From positions 4,035,001 to 4,099,000 of the forward strand of contig NC_134846.1 in the NCBI RefSeq assembly GCF_965363235.1: 64,000 nt of DNA, written 5' to 3'. This DNA is from Mytilus galloprovincialis. Its lineage: Eukaryota > Mollusca > Bivalvia > Mytilida > Mytilidae. The notes beneath the pieces are model-generated. The model saw nothing but the letters and a program-made list of their open reading frames with translations. It searched no databases and was not told the DNA's origin. Below are positions 32,471-44,270 of the stretch, one piece after another; positions within the stretch are counted from its first letter, which is position 1, and the number at the start of each line of letters is the position of its first letter. Made by a program: the position numbers and the translations under genes.

Positions 32471-34840
32471 CTTCTTAGTCTTCGATTTCCTCTGGTTTGA
32501 GCGTGCCCGATAAAGATAAATCCAGCAAAGGTGCCTCCGACTACATGTAACTAATATTTACAAGTGTTGTAATTGTCATTTGTTGCATTAGTTCAGTTTG
32601 ATGCATCACGCTAAGGCAAAATAATTTAAGTTCACTTGGTGACTTTATCTGCCATCATGGTTAGGAACGTGTGGGTTTGTTCATGCAGTCAATATACTTT
32701 TTTATGGTCACGTGTACCTTAATTTGAAGTCAAACAATATACCAGGATTTCCTGATTTGTCTCCCAGTATGAACGATTAAAAGGTTACTGTTATCATTCC
32801 TATTTATTTTTACATGCGAGATGCATTTGAATGAAGCATGCTTTTTACAGTCGTAAATGTGTCAACAACATAAATGGACATGTTCGATTTATTGCTTGAT
32901 TGAATAATCAAACAAAAAAGGGAAAAAAGTAAAATTAGAGAATAAAAACGTTTTTTCTTAGACGAGAATATCCATCTTGAATTGACATATATTACCTTAT
33001 AAAGGAATAAAAGATTCGCTTTCTGACAATAAGCCATATTTGTCTCTGATTTTATGTAAACATTAATCCGTGAGAATTCAAACACATTGGCAGTTAATTT
33101 TCCATTAAACATGATTTTTATAACAAATGATTAATTACTGCTAGAACAAATTTTATTTTATCTATTCAGAAGATGGGGTTGTCACTGGCTCTTAAGATTG
33201 TCTGGATTATGAAATCAATTACCCCATATAGAAATAGTAACTCTTCAGTGCCAGTCTATAAAAAGGGCATTAGGTAATATATGGTAGAATAACCTACAAA
33301 TAATTGTTTTACATCACGTATGACTATAGTAAAGCAACAGAAACAATCCTTTTTTCAAACAAGACAAGCGGAAATGTAACTAGTTTCTTTTATGACGATT
33401 TTCGTAAATTTTTTTTTCAAATCTAAAGCCTATGCCATGTGACCCAACCTTGTTTTACCCAGAAGGTAGTAACAGGGTAAAAACTGCTGATATAGCATTA
33501 TAAATTCAGAATAATACGGTGTTCAGCCAGATGTGATTGATTGATTGGTTGATATTTGTCTAAAGTTACATATGTATATCAGCGCCAAACGCAATATATA
33601 TAAATATATGATAGATATATATTGTGGAGAGCTCCAGGGATGATAGAATATACGCTTAGTAAAAAGCCTCATGCGAAGAAGGTTTTTTTTCTTCGTTTAC
33701 TTACAGATTTCTCTATAAACATTCATGACATATTTGAAACTGGATGTAAAGCAACCAATCATCAAGTAATCAATCTTCTCCCTTATTACAAAACAAACAG
33801 AAATTTAAATAAAAAAACATCGTTATCAAAATTTATCTTTTTAGATTCTTTGTGTGAATACAAAGGTACATTGTAAATAAAATGTTAATTGGTTCACTAA
33901 ATGTACCTTTATCTGAAAATCAATCAGGAAAAATATTTAAGAAAATATATGCATTAAGGTACAAAATAAAACAAAGGATTGGTACTACATGTACCAGTAA
34001 GCTATTCACATGCATTTTAGTTAGCAACCTTTCCCAAAGGTCAATTATAATTTTAAAAGTATCAAACTCAAATAGCTTGTCAATTTTACTATATTTCTAA
34101 AACATAAAAATGTATAAGAACGCCAAATTACTGTTCCATCAAAGTTGCAAAAATAAAACATGCGGGTTAAAATTTTCCATTTTAAAGTGAATAATATATT
34201 TAACATGGCGTGTGTCAGTACTTTGATTTCATTAACATGGCATTTCAAATTAGTTACTATCAATAGTTAAAAGTACATTTTCTATACAAGTGATGGATGT
34301 CTGTAGAACATGTTCAATTATACCAAAATGTAATTACAGTCAAACCCACCCAAACTATCAAGTCTGAGCTATGTCCGTTTGGAAACAAATTGACAGTAAT
34401 GGATGCTATCTAAAAAATATTTTTTTTCTGTTTTGGAGCCGACATATTTTCTTGCGTGTTTGATTTAAGTTTTACTTTTACCTTCTTCGATCAATGACTT
34501 TAAATAACACGTCCCCGTTCTACTAATAATAACAATTATCCATATCAGTTCAGAACAATTTATCTTTTTTAACTATGATAAGTGATAGAATATACTTCTT
34601 TTAAACAATATTGTCTACTATGAGACAGATTGGGTCCGGAAATAATCACGTATTAGGTAAACGTACTGACAGAATATAGGTAGGATAGGTAGGATTTTGT
34701 TTAAAGGCTATATTAGAGAGGCAAGTCAATTTTAAAAACAGCTAGGGTAGTGACCCCGAGAAGGATTGGGTTACTGTAAACTGATCATTATTTTTTATGT
34801 CTTGTTGCAAGAACTTCTAAATACCAGTCAAACATAACAA
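32471..34840. other. Unassigned AT-rich sequence
   Basis: Two overlapping plus-strand frames (33622-33876, 33882-34100) and a 100-codon minus-strand frame (32810-33112) were inspected. None has a recognisable motif or convincing splice sites. No repeats of note. Confidence 0.4.
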
Positions 34841-36214
34841 TAAAACAAATAATGAGTGCATGGTGATATGATTGAAACCATTTTCCAATATAATGTGACA
34901 AAAATACGAGTTGCCACAAGGCCTTCAACAATGATCAAAACATAAAGCATATTGTAAGCTATAATAAAAGGTTGCTCGCTAATCAAAAGAATTGTTAATA
35001 TCCACGGAAAGCGGATATGCTTACTATAGGTACTTGGTATTTAACAAAATGTTGAAAGAACCAAATTACATACTTCTATAAGAGTACTATAATACTTCTG
35101 AAAGAGCTTATGCATGCAATTCTTACATTACAAGTTCATGTGCAATATAATTCCTTCGATATCTTCTTGAACTTGAATATGACATGCAAAGCAGTGATAT
35201 ACCTAATGCAAATCGTGACAAATAACAGAAAAAAATCACTTAAAAATGTAATCTGTTTCGATAATCGAATGCACTTCTAAAGAGTGATAGTACTACTAAA
35301 TTCACAGTCGATCGAATAAAGCATTAACTTATCTTGATAAAAACAGCAAACAATTATTCCACGTTAATGTACTTTACTTATGCATCAGTGTATATAATCA
35401 TGAGACATGTATTTCGCCCTTTAGACTAAGTTTTTTTTTATGTTACAAGAAGTAGTTTATTTAACTTTTTAACTTTCATCTTTATAATATCCTACTTGTT
35501 CTTTTTCGAAATTAATCAAATTTTTGACTTGTGCCACGGGCTTCTAATTTAAAACATTTGTTTACTTAATGCCCAGTGGCAAATATTCCATGCATTGTCA
35601 AGACACGAAAATAATTTTTTTAATAAATCAATGCATGAAACTGTAAAATGAGACGACTGGGAGTAGATATCCCCGATATTCTTTGAATTACATGTGTACG
35701 TGTTTTTGTATTGCATTGGTTATTTTGTTATACATTAGGTCGTTATACTTTTCTAGTAAATAGTTTCATATTTTGTAAGTCGGGGCCTCTTATAGCCAAC
35801 TATACGGTATGGGTTTTTATCATTAGTGAAAGCCATACGGATGCCTATCACTGCTGTGACTTTGATGATGAATTGTCTCATTTGGCACTCGTACCACATC
35901 TTCTTATATCTATTTGCGTTCATTTCATTTAAAATTCGAAGGATAGTTGACTCATTGACTAACATACCACATCTCTTTATTTTAAGAAGATGGGATTCAC
36001 GTTAGTTTTCTTTATATATCGTTTTGAGAAGTGCTAGTGATTTGACATTCAGTAAAACTATGGAAGATAAATTAAATCTTTAAGAATGTAATAGCAACAC
36101 AGATTTTAATTATTCATGTCCACACCTATCTCAAAAAAAGAACATTTCAAAACGACATTCAGGAGCTTGTGTGTCTGTTTTTTTTTCTTCAATTTTTCAT
36201 AGTTATATTTGTTA
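34841..36214. other. Family B fragments in unassigned sequence
   Basis: Diverged family B pieces at about 34865-34975 (forward) and about 35785-35985 (reverse; AATTGTCTCATTTGGCACTC, then ACCACATCTTCTTATATC). No gene. Confidence 0.45.
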
Positions 36215-36415
36215 TTAGCTAAATCAAGTTACTGTAATTACATTATATAAATCCAGAATAATCAACGGATGATACTCTTTCAATCATTCAGTCCATTATT
36301 TTTCTCCTGAATGTCTTCTGTAGATTAATATACGGGTAAATGGACATTCGTGAAGATTTATTTGTCATTAAATGAATGAATACGATTTTTATCTTATTTA
36401 CTTTTAGGTTATTTA
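36215..36415 (-). repeat. Dispersed repeat family D, inverted copy
   Basis: Reverse complement of 13660-13850 with about 80 percent identity by eye. Confidence 0.6.
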
Positions 36416-37539
36416 TATATTCTGTATATCGAATATTTTGCTGCCCTTTTTTAAATTATCTACATGATTAAGAAATCGGTAAGGTGTCATGGTCTTTGCA
36501 AATAGTCTGAGCATCCTAAAATTATTTTTGGTAGCATCTTTAAATCCAATGTATGCAATTTTTTTAATACGTATACGGCCTTGCTCTTTGATCTACTCAC
36601 TCTAATCCAAGTCAAACGGGGGTTTCTCACCCTATGGGCATTACATCCAATTTTCTTATTAGAGACTACTTATGACTGGAATACTTTGAAACGGAAATAC
36701 TTGCATCCGGGTGTCCGCGGGTCTTATTGGCATTTCCCATAATTATCATAAATCGAGATCGCTGTCTTCAAATAATACCATACAATTATATTGTACATTC
36801 CCTTATGACCATTTGAATTTATAATTATTAACAAGAGAGGAATACAGGCGATATGATGTCATTCGACTATCATTCTGGGTTTTAATCATGTGGAATAACG
36901 TGTATCGTCATGCAGTTTAAATATAACCAATTCATTATACCAATTCATTATAACAATTTACTTAAATCAGACGTCTTCCAAGAAAGTTAAATTGAACTTA
37001 TTTGACACTCTTGGACTATTAATTATATCTTCTAGCTATATATTTGCCTGATTTGTTTTTTTCTGTTTCCATCATCACACATAATGAGCCACCTGCTTTG
37101 TTTCATCACAAACTTTGCCATATGTAACTGTCGTGTTATTTACAGAATTACAGAGTTGTATAGAGTAATTTGTTTTCTTCTTTCTTTTCATCCTGCGGCT
37201 TACCTTTTACTGTCTTAAATCAAACGTTTACCAAATGATATTATAGAATATCCGTTAGATATGCTAAGATCAGCACTTGCCCTTTTATTTCTTAGAAATT
37301 CCATTATTGTGTCTTATAATTGAAGCAACATATAAGATTACGCGATATTAATATTCTGAACTCATGTGTAGAAAATAGTTTAAAACTGCAAATGAACTCA
37401 ATGACCAAAAAAGTTACTTAATTAGACATTTATTAATCTCACCCAATTCCATTTTTGTTCAGATTATATTTCTACATTCATGTCGAAAGGACAGAAGAGT
37501 ACAGGGAGACTATCTGGTTTAGTATATGCTAAAACCTGT

Positions 37540-37800
37540 TGTTCACCGTTTATCGTAGGTTGGTGTGTTTCATAAATGTTTCTTGTTTCTATTTTTTTAT
37601 ACAGATTAGACTGTTTGGTTTCCTGTTTAATAAAATTAGTTTAACAATATTCCTTTTTGTATTCTTTATAGCTTGCTGTTCGTTGCGTGTAAAGGCTCCG
37701 TGTTGAAAGGCGTATTTGACTTATAATTGTTTACTCTTTAGTCAGTTTGACTTGAATGAGAATTGTCCCATCGGCACTCATTCCTCATCTTCTTATTTCT
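37540..37800 (-). repeat. Family B, reverse copy
   Basis: TAGCTTGCTGTTCGTTGCG, GGCTCCGTGTTGAAAGGCG, GAATGAGAATTGTCCCATCG, GCACTCATTCCTCATCTTCT in order. Diverged. Confidence 0.6.
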
Positions 37801-38174
37801 ATAAAATATTCATTGTATATACAATACAAACCGTATAAAAGGAACATGATCATGGGGTAATGCTAAATTGCTTTAAAAGTGTCGTGCGTTGTCAGCAAAT
37901 ATTTGAAAATGTTATCTTTTGACTTCGCGAGAGTTTGTTAGTGTTTAGTCAAAAAGAGACTATTCGGTTGATATTGTAAATTCGCAAAACCTAGTATACT
38001 TTTATCAAAGAGGCGGAAGAGAGATATTGAAGCTCGTTAGTCAAAAACTGACAATTTCCAGCCAAAAATAAATAGTAAAAAGACAAACAACAATTATAAT
38101 ACACAACAAAGACATCTGAAGACTGAGAATGAGAAACAGAGGTTTATAAGATTAAGATATTGTTGGATCAATAA

Positions 38175-38400
38175 TTCCTGTTTCAAAATATTTGAAATTA
38201 AGGAATATATCCCCTACATACAATGATTTTGAGTTTCATCCCCTCTTCAACATTTGTTTTAGATTTTCTATATCCAAATATTCCAATATTTTGGCCTCGA
38301 GCAACATGGGGGAGAAGAAGTTAGTTGTCGACATGCATGTATGAACATTGTTTATTATTACATATCACCGGGATGATCTCAGGTGTTCCAGAAGGGTAGT
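38175..38400 (+). repeat. Lone diverged satellite monomer
   Basis: AAATTAAGGAATATATCCCC (array: AAATTAAGGAATGTATCTCC), TTTTGGCCTCGAGCAACATG (array: TTTTGGCCACGAGCATCAC), GTTGTCGACATGCATG and ATCACCGGGATGATCTCAGG. The hammerhead-like core is lost. Confidence 0.5.
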
Positions 38401-38424
38401 TTCAAATAACTATGCTAAAACTGA

Positions 38425-38700
38425 GAATGGAAATGGGGCGTGTGTCAAAGAGACAACAACCCGACCATAGAGCAGACAACAGCAGAAGGTCACCAACTGG
38501 TCTTCAATGCAGCGAGAAATTACTGCACCCGGAGGCGTCCTTCAGCTGCCCCTAAACAAATATATATACTAGTAGAGTGATAATGAACGCCATACTAAAC
38601 TCCAAATTGTAAACAAGAAACTAAGATTAAAAATAACACAAGACTAACCAAGACCAGAGGCTCCTGACTTGGGACAGGCGCAAAAACGCGACGGGGTTAA
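38425..38700 (+). repeat. Dispersed repeat family C, most complete copy
   Basis: GAATGGAAATGGGGCGTGTG, CAAAGAGACAACAACCCGAC, CAACTGGTCTTCAATGCAGC, GCACCCGGAGGCGTCCTTC, then GGGACAGGCGCAAAAACG. Partial relatives: 44683-44722 forward and 42090-42182 reverse. Confidence 0.65.
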
Positions 38701-39911
38701 CATGTTCATGAGATTTCACCCCTCCCCCTATACCTCTATCCAATGCAGAAAAGTAAACGCATAACAATACGTATATCAGTTCAATGCTAATTTGTTTTAT
38801 ACTACAACAATGTTGGCTATGATGCTCGTATTGACTGTCACTCTAAGGGGTAACGTCCACTCAGACGTAAGTGTGTAAGTTATGTCAAATTTACATGTTA
38901 CATTTTGTATTGTGAATTGTCGATTCAAAGACAATGATATTACATTTTGTACTCTACTAAATTATGATTTCATTTGGCCTTGGAGAGATTTAATTTATCT
39001 AGTTCCTAATAAATAGTAGTCTTGGTCCATAGATAATTCGAAGATGAATAAATGAAAGATTAAGACAGCCAAAACAAGTAGATGGAAAAAGATTTAATTT
39101 AGGTTCCCATTCAATAATAAATGTTTCACTGGGACGATGTTAAAGACAATACTCTATACACTGAGTACTCCCAAATGATTGCTGTACTAATTTAAAAATA
39201 AAAAATGATCTATTTTCGCAATATTACCATTTAATCTTATATCCGTGCATGTTCATATAACCAAACAAACAGGAAACAATAACTTCTTTTGAAATTTATT
39301 TGATACCGGAAATCAAATAGAAGGACGAAGTTGCGCTGATATTTTTTAACAATGGATATTCCATTAATTTATTAAACTCCAAGCACGAATCAGTTGGAAG
39401 ATATTTGAACCGAATTGAATGTTAGTTACTTGTCAAGATGGTATAACACTAGGATGGAAATTACGCTTTATTGCTTCGGAATTGATAATTATTCACGGGA
39501 GGACTAAAATCAAATTATCTTCTTAAAAAACTAAGCTGTCTCTATGTGACACATTGATGAAGAAACTAACTTTTGAACTTTTGAATCTAATATAACCACA
39601 ATTATATAAATCAGTTATACAAGAATTCGATTTTGTAACAGACATGTTAGGCATTTTAAATATCTAAAATAAAAAAAATGTAAAGTTATATCATAATAAA
39701 ATCCTAATTCAGATTTTAGCACGAAATGATCCGGTAAAAATAACGCATGAATATCGTTAATTTTTTTGAAAAGTTCCCGTTACCGTATGAAAATAGAATG
39801 AATGCGGACAACAAATAATAGGAACAGACAAACAACTCATAGAAGTGAGAGAACAACAAAAAAATACCATTTAGAAGATACAAAAGAAAAAACATGAATA
39901 GATAAGACAAA

Positions 39912-40908
39912 CATACAATCACTACATGTACTATGTAGAAAGAATCAACGACAAACTAACAAACAATGTAATGTAAATGCAGTAATATAAATACATGTAG
40001 CAGATCATTCAAGAACTCTACAAGCAAATTTGAATTCATTTGTATATTCATTCTATTCTACTATTCTAATGATAGTGCCATGCAAATGAATGTTGGACAC
40101 TCCGTAATGAATGGTTTTTCGAATATTTCCCCTGGTTTTTTTTCCTAAACGTTCCCGAGATATTCTCCCGCATGCGTTAACACAAATTTTCGGAATTCAT
40201 GATTTTTTATTGATACATATATATATATTATTGATTCGTGTATTTTAACAAATTTGATTCGTTTAGGGATAGTCACATGTTAAACTATATTTTCGAAGGT
40301 AGAGAGAAAACGGCGGATAGCAAAAAGCATATTGACCGGCAAAAAGCATATTGCACAGTTATTTTTAGAATATCTAAAAACCGACATACTTTGTGACGTC
40401 ATGTAATGAATTTCAGGATATTGTTTAACGTTTTCAAACAAATGATATCTGTGATCGATTATTTGACGAAACAAAATCTTGAAATTCATAAGATGTCCAA
40501 AAAAAAGTAAATGAAATAACAACTAATATGTTGTTATTGTCAAGGAGACAATGTAATAGCTATAAAGTTCCAACAAACCTAAATGACGATGTTGATACAT
40601 ACATGGTCGGAAATTAATAATATAACAAATAAAGCCTTTGTATGAGGTCAATACAGGATATATCGACCCAAAGAAGTATATCGACCTCGGACTTCGTCCT
40701 CAGTCAATATACTTCTTTCGGGTCAATATATCCTTGTATCGACCTCATACAAAGGCTAATATTTGTATAATATATATATATATATATATGAGTTGCTTGT
40801 AGAGTTCTTGAATGATCTGCTACATGTATTTATATTACTGCATTTACATTACATTGTTTGTTAGTTTGTCGTTGATTCTTTCTACATAGTACATGTAGTG
40901 ATTGTATG
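39912..40908. mobile_element. 1-kb element with identical 116-bp terminal inverted repeats
   Basis: 39912-40027 (starts CATACAATCACTACATGTAC) and 40793-40908 (ends GTACATGTAGTGATTGTATG) are perfect reverse complements by eye over 116 bases. The 765-base interior encodes nothing recognisable (an 80-codon minus-strand frame has no domain) and holds a palindrome at 40634-40758. No target duplication was found. Identical arms mean a young insertion, recent arm conversion, or an assembly artefact. Confidence 0.7.
40634..40758. repeat. Palindrome, GCCTTTGTATGAGGTC arms
   Basis: The left arm GCCTTTGTATGAGGTCAATA pairs with the right arm ending CGACCTCATACAAAGGC, and GAAGTATATCGACCTCGGAC pairs with GTCCTCAGTCAATATACTTC. 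Arms of about 58 bases, loop near GACTTCGTC. Confidence 0.75.
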
Positions 40909-40950
40909 AGTTGTAGAGTTGTCACTGACTCAGACGTACTTATAAATATA
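40909..40950 (+). repeat. Orphan SINE tail
   Basis: GTTGTAGAGTTGTCACTGAC, then TCAGACGTACTTATA, is identical to the tail of the SINE at 41350-41384 and directly abuts the right inverted end of the 1-kb element. Confidence 0.6.
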
Positions 40951-41125
40951 ATTATTTTCTGTGACTGTATATTACATTAATTTGTAGGATCCTTTACTAT
41001 AGATAATTTAGCTGATCTGTAACAATAACATCTTCATGCCTTATATATCATGTACTGTAGTACGCCGCTAGATTAAAACTGACGAGGAAAGGTAACACAC
41101 GGCCAGCGAAAGCTCTTTTTTTTTA

Positions 41126-41393
41126 GAGCCCAGGTGGTCGTGTGGTCTAGCGGGACGGCTGCAGTGCAGGCGATTTGGTGTCACGATATCACAGTAGCAT
41201 GGGTTCGAATCCCGGCGAGGGAAGAACCAAAAATTTGCGAAAGCAAATTTACAGATCTAACATTGTTGGGTTGATGTTAGACGAGTTGTATATACATTAT
41301 GTACACAGCCATGTATCACCATCATTGATGGCGATCCGATGGATACATCTGTTGTAGAGTTGTCACTGACTCAGACGTACTTATATATATATA
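41126..41393 (+). mobile_element. tRNA-derived SINE
   Basis: The head has RNA polymerase III box A TGGTCTAGCGGG (41143-41154) and box B GGTTCGAATCC (41202-41212), 47 bases apart. It continues with a non-tRNA body (TAACATTGTTGGGTTGATGT) and a tail GAGTTGTCACTGACTCAGAC followed by a TA run. The tail also occurs alone at 40909-40950. The body brings to mind the mollusc RUDI/V-type SINEs, from memory and unverified. The head is too degenerate to be a working tRNA gene. Confidence 0.7.
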
Positions 41394-41699
41394 TATATGA
41401 TATATATTTCACGACAAAGCATTTTCATATCGTTTATCTATGTTTCTTAAAATCATTTTCATTAATATTTATTGATGGAATTAATATATACAAGCGATAA
41501 TGATTGTCATTTTGCACCTGATAATATCTGCGTAATTATACAAATTAAGTTAGGTAATCAGTCAAATACGCAAGTCACGTGAGTAGAAATGTCTGCGGCA
41601 ACATAAACCGGTATGACTCAAGGTCATCCACTGTAAAAATGAACAGAGAAACAACAATCCACGAATTACTATTCAGACAACTGAAGAATGGTTTTTACA

Positions 41700-41860
41700 C
41701 TATAGTAATTTTGGGGCCCTTTATAGCTTGTTGTTCGGTGTGAGCCAAGGCTCCGTGTTGAAGGTTGTACATTGACCTATAATGGTTTACTTTTATAAAT
41801 TGTTATTTGGATGGAGAGTTGTCTCAATGGCACTCACACCATATCTTCCTATATCTATTG
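41700..41860 (-). repeat. Family B, reverse copy
   Basis: GTAATTTTGGGGCCCTTTAT, GTGTGAGCCAAGGCTCCGTG, TTGACCTATAATGG, GGATGGAGAGTTGTCTCAAT, ATATCTTCCTATATC. Little diverged from the copy at 1735-2090. Confidence 0.7.
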
Positions 41861-42325
41861 ACATCATGTGTTTCAATAGGGTTGTTTGGACTAAATGCTC
41901 AAGAGAAACCTAAATTGTTCACTCGGGGTTTAAATCGTGACGTCGTCTGTAGACTCAACCTTTGAATGGCTGATTTTAACTACACCATAAGAAAGACATT
42001 TTTTGGAGCTTTATTTTTATAAGATCCCCTATCAAATATGTCATAAATGTAAAACAACTTGAAACCTCAACAAACCTTGAAATATCAAATTAACTACGAG
42101 CCATACGATCCATGTAACGGTGTTGCCTGCTCTATGATCGGGTTGTTGTCTCTTTGACGCATTCCCCATTTCCATTCTCAATTTTATTAAATGTCTTCCC
42201 TCTATTTTATTTTATGAATAATTGCATCCATCATACACACAGTGACCATGTAATTTTATTGGAGATTCTTTGTTTATTTCTTACATGTTTTTCATCATTA
42301 CAGTTTGTAAATATTTTTTTACATA

Positions 42326-43156
42326 TACTGAGCCAAAAAAGTTTAACAACAAAATTATGAAATTTTATTTTATTACAGGATCATAACAACATATAATTTT
42401 GATAATAAAAATATAAATTATGACATGTCAGAAGCAACATGAATGTTTAACACTCATATTCATTAGGATATTTTTTGTATGGAGCGCGAGAGGGTCAAAA
42501 TGCGGAAATGAGTATAGTGTTATTCAAAATCAATTTCTCGGCCATGTTCTAAGTGCATCAATGAAGGATTGGCAGGAACACCAGCAGCTACCCGTAGTCA
42601 ATACACTACTTTTGTGGCCAGATAAAAACTTTTCACGTGTTGGCGTAAAGTGACGGTAGCGCTCCTCCCTTGACGATGGTAGTTTTTGGTCTACGACATA
42701 TCGACCTATCCTGTGCTGTTGAAATTTGTTGATTTCTGTTTGCTAGTCCCTAAACTGTTGACTTATGCACATAAAATTGAGCCACGACGTCAGCAACAGT
42801 CATGCCGGCATCAACCATCCAAAGAGCCATCTGACGGTCATTTTCGGAGAGGCCTGGTTGACGCCCCATGAAATTTTTTTCAAACTTTTATGTGTTTTTC
42901 TTACCAATGGTGTGTTTCTGAGCGTTATTGCGAAAAAAAAAAATTCGTTTTAAAATTACAGGTACAGAAGGTAAAGCATCAATTGCACGTACAAAGCTGA
43001 AATGGCACGAAATCAATCACCTGGAAAAAAGTACGACTGTTTAAAATTACAAGATAAACTAAGGATTATATCAATAATGTTTAATAAAAAAAATCCCGAA
43101 ACAACAAAAAAATAAATTGAAAAAAAAAAGTGTTGCTAAACTTTTTTGGCTCAGTG
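42326..43156 (-). mobile_element. Deleted Tc1-type transposon with TA target duplication
   Basis: The ends are inverted: ACTGAGCCAAAAAAGTTTA at the left, and at the right TAAACTTTTTTGGCTCAGT. Both are flanked by TA (42324-42325 and 43157-43158), as for Tc1/mariner insertions. At 0.83 kb it is about half the length of an autonomous Tc1 element, and its transposase reading frame (minus strand) keeps only the DNA-binding N-terminus with stops and frameshifts. The catalytic DDE/D region is absent, so it could move only if another element supplied transposase. Confidence 0.8.
42490..42869 (-). pseudogene. Broken Tc1-type transposase, N-terminal helix-turn-helix part
   Basis: From ATG 42869-42867 the frame reads MGRQPGLSENDRQMALW, DAGMTVADVVAQFYVHKSTV and then a TAG at 42752-42750. 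In the shifted frames downstream, NRNQQ, GRPKTTI and REKFLSGH-type remnants follow, matching the order of the paired HTH domains and GRP linker of Tc1-type transposases (ALW/ALMLQAGMSVAEVARRF, GRPRxTT). At least two stops and one frameshift. Non-functional. Confidence 0.7.
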
Positions 43157-43160
43157 TATA

Positions 43161-44019
43161 TAAAGAGATATCTTTTCATGCACTATCATCCCCCTTCTCA
43201 AATACTTCTTTCCAAAGCGTGGTATTTCAATTTATATAAAAGAAGAAGAAATATCCATAGACCCATATTATGTTTCCTTGAATATCATGTTCTAAACAGT
43301 GTCAGTTGAAGAAAAAAATCATTAATGCAATATCATTTATCTTGCAATCTAGAAGTGCACATCCATTAATGGAATCACGGTTAGAACATTTGTCATGTGC
43401 ATGATCACCAAACCACGTGCGCCTCGCGATTTTCTTTTATTAAGTTACCATAGATAATTTTCAACCTTGTTGTTAACATCATTCTTTTTGTCACAATTAC
43501 GTTAATTATTCCTTTCACTTCCAATACCATAGTTGGTGCTAGGCAATCATATGCACTGGTTTGTTTCGATAGAAGTTATACATGGACCAAACCCGTAATA
43601 CGAGAGAAAAGTGCAAATTTCATTTGTTATTAATTGTTCAGTGTTATCTTTTTGTGACTGACATAGAAGGGAGAAATCAAGTTATTCAATCAAAGTCGTG
43701 CATTTAATTAATGTTTCTTGTCATACCATTGTTTTATTTTGAGTAATCTGTCAAAGTGTTAGTGCCCATATGCTAATATACTACATTTAATATTGCATCT
43801 GCTTCGTTTCACAGCCAAACATTCCAATTGAGGACTGTCGTGAATTTCCACGATTTGAGATAGTGGGCGAGAGGGGAAATGGATGAAGTTGGCAAGTATT
43901 TTCTTTTGTAGCCTTTGTTATACTAAATTTTCAATAGAAATTGAAGAGTCTGAAGAAACAAAAACAGAAAAAGGTTTTTGAAAACATAGACTATCGCTCA
44001 AAAATATGTTCATGGAAAA
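43161..44019. other. Unassigned AT-rich sequence
   Basis: Nothing recognised. Confidence 0.4.
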
Positions 44020-44270
44020 AGTAAAAACACAAAATTACTGAACTGAATGGCAAAATGAAATGATAAAAAACATCAAGCGAATGGACAACAACTGTCATAT
44101 TCAAAACTTGGTACAAGCATTTTCAAATGTGGAAAATTGTAAATTGAATCTGGTTTTATAGCGCTCAACCTCTCACTTGTATGACAGACGAATCAAATTC
44201 CGTTATATTTACAACGATGCGTGAACAAAACAAACATGATTAGTAAAATAGTTAAAATATGGGTACAGAA
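44020..44270 (+). repeat. Retroelement 3' region, family A
   Basis: AACTGTCATATTCAAAACTT, GTACAAGCATTTTCAAATG, CTGGTTTTATAGCGCTCAAC, CTCTCACTTGTATGACAG, GATGCGTGAACAAAACAAAC. Partial. Confidence 0.6.

Noticed and set aside
41131..41215. Functional tRNA gene
   Set aside because: Box A and box B are good, but the acceptor and anticodon arms do not pair, the gene would be too long, and a SINE body and tail follow directly.
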